5,777 nt of DNA from an uncultured Peptoniphilus sp. (lineage in GTDB: Bacteria; Bacillota; Clostridia; Tissierellales; Peptoniphilaceae): NCBI GenBank assembly GCA_902489255.1, contig CABTZF010000039.1, forward strand, positions 1-5,777. Reading direction: 5' to 3'. Positions 1 through 4,571 of the stretch are shown piece by piece; within the stretch, counting starts at the first letter, position 1, and each line of letters begins with the position of its first letter. The translations under genes and the position numbers were made by a program. The notes below the pieces were generated by a model. That model was not told the DNA's origin. It was given only the letters and a program-made list of their open reading frames with translations, and searched no databases.

Positions 1-44
1 AGAGACTCGAGCTAACGAGCCTCCCCAATATTTGACATAGAGCC
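1..44. mobile_element. Insertion-sequence-like end (ISL3-type), element lies to the left
   Basis: Read on the minus strand from 44 leftward, this begins GGCTCTAT, then 8 variable bases, then TTGGGGAG (positions 44 to 21). The block at 5741-5764 on the plus strand has exactly the same layout (GGCTCTAT, 8 bases, TTGGGGAG), so the two are inverted copies of one terminal sequence and both elements extend outward from the window. From memory, GGCTCT-type starts are typical of ISL3-family terminal inverted repeats. No transposase reading frame is visible here, so the family assignment is inferred. It could instead be another dispersed repeat or a MITE (a small non-autonomous repeat). Confidence 0.5.
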
Positions 45-93
45 ATAATAAATAGTGCTGATGATTTTCGCCAACACTATTTATTATAGAACC
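39..93. repeat. Palindromic repeat, MITE-like or second IS terminus
   Basis: Positions 45-57 (ATAATAAATAGTG) and 75-87 (CACTATTTATTAT) form a perfect 13-bp inverted repeat around a 17-nt loop. The ends are AGAGCC on the left (39-44) and AGAACC on the right (88-93). Read on the minus strand from 93, it starts GGTTCTATAATA, which matches the right-edge element (GGCTCTATAATA at 5741-5752) at 11 of 12 bases. The loop region, read on the minus strand as AAAATCATCAGC (68 to 57), matches 5766-5777 at 11 of 12. The block therefore belongs to the same repeat family as the window's right end and probably marks an IS terminus or a small non-autonomous element beside another terminus. Confidence 0.55.
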
Positions 94-150
94 TGTTAAT
101 ATAATAAGGTAATTTACCAATTCAAATTTTCATTAATTAAGGCTTTCTTA

Positions 151-171
151 TTAATAAATCAGATTTATTAA
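151..171. repeat. 21-bp near-perfect dyad (10-bp arms)
   Basis: TTAATAAATC (151-160) and GATTTATTAA (162-171) are perfect inverted copies around a single central A. The loop is too short for an RNA hairpin unless inner pairs open, so a protein-binding dyad is as likely as a terminator. It lies beyond the aldolase terminator in a very AT-rich stretch, and no adjacent gene explains it. Short AT-rich palindromes also arise by chance in such DNA. Confidence 0.3.
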
Positions 172-194
172 AATAAATTTAACTTTTAAATAAT

Positions 195-232
195 AAAATG
201 GACTTAAAGTAACAAAGACTCTAGTCCATTTT
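195..232 (-). terminator. Rho-independent terminator of fda, possibly bidirectional
   Basis: AAAATGGACT (195-204) and AGTCCATTTT (223-232) are a perfect 10-bp inverted repeat around an 18-nt loop, 9 bases beyond the fda stop codon. On the minus strand the stem is followed by a T-rich tract (194 down to about 186). A T-run at 229-233 would also serve a plus-strand transcript. Position and structure fit the end of the fda transcript. Confidence 0.7.
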
Positions 233-240
233 TAAAAATA

Positions 241-1131
241 TTAACCATTAACTGAGGCTTGATAATTTGCTTCTATTGACTCATCCAAAATTTTTGTAAA
301 TTCTTCTTCTGATTGATCTACATTTAAGCCTTCTGTCAGTGCTCTTGAATAAGATGCTATAACATCTTTATTTTTTGATAATTTCTTATTTGCATCTTCT
401 CTTGAATATCCGCCGGATAAGGCAACAACCCTTACCGTATTTTCATAATTATATAAATCATGATATAAATTTTCTTTTTCAGGTAGGGTCAATTTAAACA
501 TTACATAAGTGTTTTTTTCAAGCTTTTCAAGTTCGTCTATTAATTCTTTTTTGAGTATTTCTTCAATCTTTTCCTTATCCTTTGAATGAATATCTACTTC
601 AGGTTCTATAATCGGAACAAACCCTGCTTTTGAAATTTCCTTTGCATAGTCAAATTGTTGTTTAACAATTTTTTTAATGCTTTCTTCATTTAATTCCTTA
701 ATTACTGATCTCATCTTTGTTCCAAAGATATTTCTTTCTTTAGCATTTTCAAGAAGCTCTTTTAAATTTTTAAAGGGTTTCATAAGTTGAACTCCATCTT
801 TAAGCTCTGCTAATCCTTCATCAACTTTTAAAATTGGCACTATTCTTTTTTTATTCCATAAATAATCGGCAGTATAAAGGTCATCAACCTTAGAATTCAT
901 TGTAACTTTAAATAAGATGGCTCCCAAAATTCTTTCTGCCGTAAATGCTTTATTAGTTATAATTCTTTTTCTCATTTGGTGCACAAGGTCAAACATTTCT
1001 TCGTCATTTTTATAGGCATCTTCATTTATTCCATAATTTTTAAGTGCCTTTGGAGTTGAGCCTCCGCTTTGGTCCAGGGCTGCAATAAAACCCTTACCAT
1101 TTTTCATTCTTTCTAATTGTTCCCTATTCAT
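241..1131 (-). CDS. fda: Class I fructose-bisphosphate aldolase
   Basis: Fructose-1,6-bisphosphate aldolase reversibly splits FBP into dihydroxyacetone phosphate and glyceraldehyde 3-phosphate in glycolysis and gluconeogenesis. It is cytoplasmic and metal-independent, working through a Schiff-base lysine. The 296-residue product equals the length of staphylococcal Fda and matches it from memory across its whole span. It has the N-terminal block GFIAALDQSGGSTPKAL (about 15-30), LKVDEGLAE near 101-109, IFGTKMRS near 135-142, IIEPEV at 174-179, and VVALSGGYSR near 235-244. By alignment with S. aureus Fda, E176 is the likely acid/base residue and K213 (in MFKLTLP) the Schiff-base lysine. A longer frame continues upstream to 1182, but the ATG at 1129-1131 has GGAGGT at ideal spacing and matches the family N-terminus (MN-EQLE-MKNGKGF). 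The gene has its own promoter and a terminator close after its stop codon, so it is probably monocistronic. Confidence 0.96.
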   Translation of the reverse strand: MNREQLERMKNGKGFIAALDQSGGSTPKALKNYGINEDAYKNDEEMFDLVHQMRKRIITNKAFTAERILGAILFKVTMNSKVDDLYTADYLWNKKRIVPILKVDEGLAELKDGVQLMKPFKNLKELLENAKERNIFGTKMRSVIKELNEESIKKIVKQQFDYAKEISKAGFVPIIEPEVDIHSKDKEKIEEILKKELIDELEKLEKNTYVMFKLTLPEKENLYHDLYNYENTVRVVALSGGYSREDANKKLSKNKDVIASYSRALTEGLNVDQSEEEFTKILDESIEANYQASVNG

Positions 1132-1135
1132 AAAT

Positions 1136-1141
1136 ACCTCC
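1136..1141 (-). promoter_or_regulatory. Shine-Dalgarno of fda
   Basis: GGAGGT on the minus strand lies 4 nt before the ATG at 1131-1129. It fixes the start and excludes the 17-residue upstream extension, which would also run across the -10 element. Confidence 0.9.
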
Positions 1142-1153
1142 AATATAATGTTT

Positions 1154-1182
1154 ATTATATAATAAGAAAACCTATAAAACAA
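1154..1182 (-). promoter_or_regulatory. Promoter of fda (sigma-A type)
   Basis: On the minus strand, TTGTTT (1182-1177) and a consensus TATAAT (1159-1154) are separated by exactly 17 nt. Transcription would start near 1147, giving a leader of about 15 nt that is just long enough for the Shine-Dalgarno site. There is no room for a riboswitch or attenuator. Confidence 0.75.
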
Positions 1183-1193
1183 ATATCCGGGGC

Positions 1194-1222
1194 TTAATAT
1201 TTATAAGTTTTTGCCTTATAAT
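1194..1222 (+). promoter_or_regulatory. Promoter of the rnhA-comEB-mscL-patatin-NUDIX operon
   Basis: TTAATA (1194-1199, 4 of 6 to consensus) and a perfect TATAAT (1217-1222) are spaced 17 nt apart. Transcription would begin near 1229, leaving a leader of about 15 nt before the ATG at 1244. It is divergent from the fda promoter, with the two -35 elements about 11 bp apart, so RNA polymerase binding at one could affect the other. Confidence 0.6.
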
Positions 1223-1233
1223 AAAAGATACTT

Positions 1234-1239
1234 GGAGGT
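1234..1239 (+). promoter_or_regulatory. Shine-Dalgarno of rnhA
   Basis: GGAGGT lies 4 nt before the ATG at 1244. It rejects the upstream TTG at 1211, which sits at the -10 box and upstream of the predicted transcription start. Confidence 0.9.
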
Positions 1240-1243
1240 ATTT

Positions 1244-1837
1244 ATGAATTATTATGCTGTTAGATGTGGGAGGAATCCAGGTATTTATACAAATTGGGAT
1301 GAATGTCTAAAAGAAGTAAGAGGCTTTAAGGGGGCAATTTATAAAAAATTTTCAAATTTGAAGGATGCTGAAAATTTTTTAAATACTGATGCTTATTCTT
1401 TTAATGATGAAGAAAAAATTAACGTTAAAGACTATGAATTTATTGCCTATGTTGACGGATCATTTAGAAATAGTGATAATTCATTTTCTTACGGGGTATA
1501 TATTTTCAATAAAATAGAAAATTATTCTTTTTCCAAAAGATTTTACAAAGAAGATGCTACAATGAGAAATGTTTCCGGTGAAATTAAAGGAGCGATGAAA
1601 GCAATGGAATTTGCTTTATATAAAAATAAAAAAAATCTTTATCTACATTATGACTACGAAGGTATAAGGGCCTGGCCTCAAGGTAATTGGAAAACTACTA
1701 AAGAGGGTACTGAGGCTTATAAGAAATATTATGATTCTATTAAAGATAAGCTGCAAGTCATTTTTATTAAAGTAAAGGCTCACAGTGGAGTTGAATATAA
1801 TGAACTTGTTGATAAGTTGGCAAAGGAGGCAAAATGA
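1244..1837 (+). CDS. rnhA: Ribonuclease HI with N-terminal hybrid-binding (viroplasmin-like) domain
   Basis: A 197-residue cytoplasmic endonuclease that cuts the RNA strand of RNA/DNA hybrids, removing primers and R-loops. Residues about 3-47 (YYAVRCGRNPGIYTNWDECL, then a GFKGA-Y-KF core) are the caulimovirus-viroplasmin/RNase H1 hybrid-binding domain. A short linker joins it to the RNase H fold (about 65-197). The four carboxylates expected for catalysis are present: D71 (YVDGS), E113 (SGEIKG), D137 (HYDYEGI) and D190 (NELVDKLAK). H180 lies in the flexible KAHSG loop. The protein looks intact and active. It is the first gene of a five-gene operon, and its stop overlaps the next start by 4 nt (ATGA), implying translational coupling with the dCMP deaminase. 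Confidence 0.93.
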   Translation: MNYYAVRCGRNPGIYTNWDECLKEVRGFKGAIYKKFSNLKDAENFLNTDAYSFNDEEKINVKDYEFIAYVDGSFRNSDNSFSYGVYIFNKIENYSFSKRFYKEDATMRNVSGEIKGAMKAMEFALYKNKKNLYLHYDYEGIRAWPQGNWKTTKEGTEAYKKYYDSIKDKLQVIFIKVKAHSGVEYNELVDKLAKEAK

Positions 1838-2253
1838 GAAAATCTTGGGATGAATATTTTATGGAAATAACGCAAATTGTAGCTGAAAGATCAACATGTG
1901 ACAGAGCTTTGGTCGGTTGTGTTCTTGTTAATTCTGACCACAGAATTGTTTCCACAGGTTATAATGGTACGGCTTCCGGCAATCCCCATTGCATTGATGT
2001 TGGCCACAGAATGCGTGATGGTCATTGTATAGCAACCATTCATGCTGAAATGAATGCACTTTTATATTGTGCAAAAGAAGGTATTTCTGTTAAGGGAGCC
2101 AAATGTTATGTAACTCATTTTCCTTGCCTAAATTGTACAAAGGCTTTAATCCAAGCAGGAATTACAGCTATTTATTATCATGAGGCTTATAGGTTGGATG
2201 ATTACGCCTTGGAAATTTTGGAAAAAAATAATATCAGTCTTAAAAAAATATAG
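1834..2253 (+). CDS. comEB: dCMP deaminase (ComEB-type cytidine/deoxycytidylate deaminase)
   Basis: This zinc enzyme converts dCMP to dUMP, the precursor of dTMP made by thymidylate synthase. The 139 residues cover the whole family fold, with an N-terminus (SWDEYFMEI) like Bacillus ComEB. The catalytic zinc motifs are H70-A-E72 and P97-C98-x-x-C101, with E72 as proton shuttle. A second, structural zinc site seen in T4 dCMP deaminase is plausible here from C22, C53 and nearby H58/H64/C65. Where B. subtilis ComEB has Cys (EGC), this protein has H58, and the Arg of its RTIHAE block is A67 here. The ATG overlaps the RNase H stop, and AGGAGG at 1824-1829 supports the start. The comEB name reflects homology only, since no competence genes are nearby. 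Confidence 0.93.
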   Translation: MRKSWDEYFMEITQIVAERSTCDRALVGCVLVNSDHRIVSTGYNGTASGNPHCIDVGHRMRDGHCIATIHAEMNALLYCAKEGISVKGAKCYVTHFPCLNCTKALIQAGITAIYYHEAYRLDDYALEILEKNNISLKKI

Positions 2254-2268
2254 GAGAATTTATTAATT

Positions 2269-2679
2269 ATGAAAGAATTTATTAAAGATTTTAAAAATTT
2301 TATTGCCAGGGGTAATGTTATTGATATGGCTGTCGGTGTAATAATAGGCGGTGCTTTTTCAAGCATTATCACATCTCTTGTTGATAATATTATTATGCCC
2401 TTAATAGGACTTATTATTGGAGGCATAAACTTTTCAACGCTCGCTTTTACTGTTGGAGGAGCGGAAGTTCAATATGGTATGTTCATTCAAAATTTAGTAA
2501 ACTTTTTAATAATTGCCTTTGTGATTTTTTTAATTATTAGACAAATTGGAAAATTAAATACTAATAAGGGAAAAGAAGAAGCTGAAAAACCCACTATAAA
2601 AAAATGCCCTTACTGCCTCTCTGATATACCCTTAGAAGCTACCAAATGTCCACACTGTACATCTAACTTGGATAAATAA
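2269..2679 (+). CDS. mscL: Large-conductance mechanosensitive channel with C-terminal zinc ribbon
   Basis: A homopentameric membrane channel that opens under high membrane tension and releases solutes during hypo-osmotic shock. Residues 1-16 form the amphipathic N-helix (KEFIKDFKNFIARGN), followed by pore-lining TM1 (about 17-48, with the glycine-rich AVGVIIGGAF). A short external loop contains YGMFIQN, and TM2 spans about 75-93. A charged linker then leads, in place of the usual simple cytoplasmic helix, to a four-cysteine zinc ribbon, C113-P-Y-C116 and C127-P-H-C130. The 136-residue length is normal for the family, with a shortened periplasmic loop. AGGAGA (2252-2257) overlaps the upstream stop codon and lies 11 nt before the ATG. 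The patatin gene starts one base after this stop. Confidence 0.95.
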   Translation: MKEFIKDFKNFIARGNVIDMAVGVIIGGAFSSIITSLVDNIIMPLIGLIIGGINFSTLAFTVGGAEVQYGMFIQNLVNFLIIAFVIFLIIRQIGKLNTNKGKEEAEKPTIKKCPYCLSDIPLEATKCPHCTSNLDK

Positions 2680-2680
2680 T

Positions 2681-3724
2681 ATGGATAAGTACGGTCTTGT
2701 TTTAGAGGGCGGAGGTGCCAGGGGAGCTTATCAAGTGGGAGCTTACCTTGCCCTTGTAGAAATGGGTTTTAAATTTAGTGCCATAGTAGGGACCTCCATT
2801 GGAGCCATAAATGCTGCTATGTTTGTTTCCGGAGAAGCTTATGATTGTTTAAAAGCGTGGAGATCTTTGGACTTGGAATTTTTTAATAAAAATATAGAAA
2901 TTTCCAACAAAAACTTTGAAAATTTAGATTTTCTAGATCTTATTAAAAAAAAGGCTAATGAAATTACAAAAAAAATAACTGATATAGGAATTTCTCCTCA
3001 GCCATTATTTGACCTGGTGGACAAGCTTATCAATGAAGACAAAATTCGTAAAAGTCAAATGAATTTTGGCCTATGTACTGTTAATATAAGTGACTTAAAA
3101 AGTGAAGAACTTTTTGCCGATGAAATTCCTAAGGGACAACTTAAAAATTATATTATAGCATCTGCTTATCTTCCTATATTCAAGTTAAGACCCCTTAATG
3201 GTAAATATTATTTAGATGGGGGATTTCATTCACAAGCACCAATTGATATGATTTTAAAAAAAGGTCTTAATCCAATAGTCATTAGATTGAAAAATACTCC
3301 CTCAAGAGATGATTTGTCAAAGGCAAAATATATAATCAGTCCAAGACACAGCTTAGGCAACATAATGGATTTTGATCCTGATAAGAGCGATAATCTCATA
3401 AGACTTGGTTATTTTGATGCCTATAAAATAATAAAGGGTTTAAAGGGATATGATTATTATATAAATGAAATTCAGGAAGAAAATTCTTTGAAGTATATAT
3501 ATATACTTTTAAAAAATTCTTTAAAAGAAAATGACAATTTGGTAATGAGATATATTGTTGAAAATTTAATACCAAAATTAGCTGAAGATTTTAATGTGAA
3601 AGAAAATTATAATTATAGCGATATCCTTTATCTGCTTTTGGAAAGAGAGGCTAAGAAAAAATATATTGATCGCCTGAAAATATATGATGTAGATGAACTT
3701 GTAGGAGAAATTATCAATGGATAA
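2681..3724 (+). CDS. Patatin-like phospholipase / acyl hydrolase
   Basis: A predicted serine acyl hydrolase of the patatin (cPLA2-like) family, acting on phospholipids or other lipid esters. Its substrate cannot be read from sequence. It has the oxyanion-hole motif GGGARG (10-15), the nucleophile elbow GTSIG (37-41, Ser39), and the dyad aspartate in LDGG (Asp179). An internal SAYLPIFKL block is typical of bacterial patatins. Residues about 220-347 form a Lys/Glu-rich, probably helical C-terminal extension that I cannot assign. No signal peptide or membrane segment is visible, so a cytoplasmic or membrane-peripheral location is likely. Its start is one base after the mscL stop and has only a weak Shine-Dalgarno (TTGGA), so translation probably depends on ribosomes ending mscL. 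The last 8 nt overlap the NUDIX gene. Confidence 0.88.
   Translation: MDKYGLVLEGGGARGAYQVGAYLALVEMGFKFSAIVGTSIGAINAAMFVSGEAYDCLKAWRSLDLEFFNKNIEISNKNFENLDFLDLIKKKANEITKKITDIGISPQPLFDLVDKLINEDKIRKSQMNFGLCTVNISDLKSEELFADEIPKGQLKNYIIASAYLPIFKLRPLNGKYYLDGGFHSQAPIDMILKKGLNPIVIRLKNTPSRDDLSKAKYIISPRHSLGNIMDFDPDKSDNLIRLGYFDAYKIIKGLKGYDYYINEIQEENSLKYIYILLKNSLKENDNLVMRYIVENLIPKLAEDFNVKENYNYSDILYLLLEREAKKKYIDRLKIYDVDELVGEIING
3703..3708 (+). promoter_or_regulatory. Shine-Dalgarno of the NUDIX gene inside the patatin gene
   Basis: AGGAGA lies 8 nt before the ATG at 3717, inside the end of the patatin reading frame. It supports a real start that overlaps the patatin stop. Confidence 0.75.
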
Positions 3725-4331
3725 AGAGCTTTTTATAATAAAAGAAAAATTAAAAAATAAAAAGCCCACAGCTATTGGTGTTAAATCTGCATATTCAATT
3801 TTCATACCCTTGATTAAAAAAAAAGGTAAAATTCACCTGCTTTTTGAAAAAAGATCCATGAATCTTAGAAATCAACCGGGGGAAATTTCTTTTCCCGGAG
3901 GCAAAATTGAAAAAGGTGAAAGTCCAAGAGATGCTGCTATTCGAGAAACTTGTGAAGAGCTGTTAATTAAGAAAACGGACCTAACTATTATATCTAAGGG
4001 AGATTTTCTGGTAAATCCTAACCTTGCAATCATTTATTCCTTTATAGGAACTATAAATTTAGATTTTGATTCTATAAAAGCTTCTAAAGATGAAGTTGAA
4101 AGTATCTTTACTGTTCCTCTTGAATTTTTTATAAATAATAAAGCAAAAACCTATAAAATGAAAGTTGATGTAAAAAGAGATGAATCCTTTCCTTATGATT
4201 TGATTCCCGGCGGGAAAAATTATAATTGGAGAAGAGGTTTGGAAGAAGTTAATTTTTATATTTATGAAAATCATGTAATTTGGGGATTTACTGCAAAAAT
4301 GGTCAGGCAGTTTATAGAAAATGTTTTTTAA
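3717..4331 (+). CDS. NUDIX hydrolase, CoA pyrophosphatase-like
   Basis: A predicted Mg2+/Mn2+-dependent hydrolase of nucleoside-diphosphate-X bonds. The block LLFEKRSMNLRNQPGEIS followed by FPGGK (about 41-63) matches the UPF0035/CoA-pyrophosphatase signature (RS-x3-LR-x-x-x-GE-x-x-FPGG). This points to CoA or acyl-CoA as substrate, cleaved to phosphopantetheine and 3',5'-ADP. The NUDIX box (62-84) reads G-x5-E-x7-RE-x2-EE, with metal-binding E77, E80 and E81 all present. The usual Gly near its end is replaced by Leu (L83, EELLI where EELGI is expected). The 204-residue length is normal for this subfamily. It is the last gene of the operon and overlaps the patatin gene by 8 nt. A patatin that frees fatty acids next to a CoA/acyl-CoA hydrolase hints at a lipid link, but this is inference. 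Confidence 0.88.
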   Translation: MDKELFIIKEKLKNKKPTAIGVKSAYSIFIPLIKKKGKIHLLFEKRSMNLRNQPGEISFPGGKIEKGESPRDAAIRETCEELLIKKTDLTIISKGDFLVNPNLAIIYSFIGTINLDFDSIKASKDEVESIFTVPLEFFINNKAKTYKMKVDVKRDESFPYDLIPGGKNYNWRRGLEEVNFYIYENHVIWGFTAKMVRQFIENVF

Positions 4332-4335
4332 TATT

Positions 4336-4352
4336 TGTAACAATATTGTAAT
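4336..4352 (+). promoter_or_regulatory. WalR/YycF-type box 1 (TGTAAC-N5-TGTAAT)
   Basis: Two hexamers, TGTAAC (4336-4341) and TGTAAT (4347-4352), are spaced 5 nt apart on the plus strand. This fits the published WalR consensus TGTWAH-N5-TGTWAH. It lies just after the NUDIX stop codon, about 125 bp upstream of the -35 of the 3D-domain gene, and slightly overlaps the terminator stem. It is the weakest of the three sites because of this distance. Confidence 0.4.
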
Positions 4353-4417
4353 ATAAAAAATGAAAGCCGTATTTTTAGGGATTAAGGCCTTCATTTTTTA
4401 TATTTTTTTAATTTTTT
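4350..4417 (+). terminator. Rho-independent terminator of the five-gene operon
   Basis: The arm at 4350-4368 (ending TGAAAGCC) pairs with 4386-4404 (starting GGCCTTCA) over 19 positions with a single mismatch, leaving a 17-nt loop. Two T-runs follow within 4403-4417. The stem starts 19 bases after the NUDIX stop codon. The A-rich 5' arm means it could also act on antisense transcripts. Confidence 0.85.
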
Positions 4418-4455
4418 AGGAAAATTAATCCTCTCAAACCCCGTAATCATCAAAG

Positions 4456-4472
4456 GTTACAAAATAGTTACA
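4456..4472 (-). promoter_or_regulatory. WalR/YycF-type box 2, upstream of the -35
   Basis: On the minus strand the sequence is TGTAAC-TATTT-TGTAAC, two identical hexamers with an 11-bp period, fitting TGTWAH-N5-TGTWAH exactly. It ends 6 bp before the -35 hexamer, centred near -50, a usual place for an activator. WalR binds such direct repeats in Bacillus and Staphylococcus. That the same regulator works here is inferred. Confidence 0.55.
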
Positions 4473-4478
4473 AAACCC

Positions 4479-4507
4479 TTGACAAATATTAATACTTTAT
4501 TTATACT
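4479..4507 (+). promoter_or_regulatory. Strong sigma-A promoter of the 3D-domain gene
   Basis: A perfect TTGACA (4479-4484) and TATACT (4502-4507, 5 of 6 to consensus) are separated by exactly 17 nt. Transcription should start near 4514, giving a leader of nearly 60 nt to the TTG start. Candidate regulator sites lie on both sides of the promoter. Confidence 0.85.
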
Positions 4508-4520
4508 AATAGTGCGAAAA

Positions 4521-4537
4521 GTTACAAATTAGTAACA
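4521..4537 (-). promoter_or_regulatory. WalR/YycF-type box 3 / GTTAC-GTAAC inverted repeat in the leader
   Basis: On the minus strand it reads TGTTAC-TAATT-TGTAAC, again fitting TGTWAH-N5-TGTWAH. On the plus strand GTTAC (4521-4525) and GTAAC (4532-4536) also form an inverted repeat, so a dimeric repressor operator is an alternative reading. It lies at roughly +8 to +24, where a bound protein would block elongation or promoter clearance. Confidence 0.5.
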
Positions 4538-4558
4538 ATTAATAATTTTTCGATTATT

Positions 4559-4564
4559 GGAGGT
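4559..4564 (+). promoter_or_regulatory. Shine-Dalgarno that sets a TTG start
   Basis: GGAGGT lies 7 nt before the TTG at 4572. The first in-frame ATG is 13 codons further and has no comparable site, so the TTG is the better start. Confidence 0.85.
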
Positions 4565-4571
4565 TTATTAA

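Larger units (their letters stand above)
1126..1249. repeat. Inverted duplicate of an 18-bp translation start region
   Basis: The 18 bases TTGGAGGTATTTATGAAT occur on the minus strand at 1143-1126 (fda start) and on the plus strand at 1232-1249 (RNase H start). Both copies contain the Shine-Dalgarno site, the ATG and the Asn codon. The similarity reaches back to both -10 boxes: TATAATAAA starts each leader, followed by a short variable stretch of similar length. The 88 bp between the arms hold both promoters. Confidence 0.85.

Noticed and set aside
1132..1182. N-terminal extension of fda by 17 residues
   Set aside because: It would need a non-ATG start at 1182, lacks a Shine-Dalgarno site, overlaps the promoter, and does not match the family N-terminus.
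1211..1243. TTG start for rnhA at 1211
   Set aside because: It lies at the -10 box and upstream of the likely transcription start. The ATG at 1244 has a perfect GGAGGT.
3491..3508. TA-dinucleotide palindrome in the patatin gene
   Set aside because: It encodes a plausible KYIYIL stretch in frame. Simple AT-rich codon use explains it.
4059..4394. 111-residue open frame on the minus strand opposite the NUDIX gene
   Set aside because: It is a frame shadow in AT-rich DNA, with Ile/Phe/Asn-rich composition, no ribosome binding site and no recognisable domain. It runs into the terminator.
4405..4571. Riboswitch or T-box in front of the 3D-domain gene
   Set aside because: The predicted leader is only about 55-60 nt, and no riboswitch core, T-box motif or anti-terminator pair is visible.
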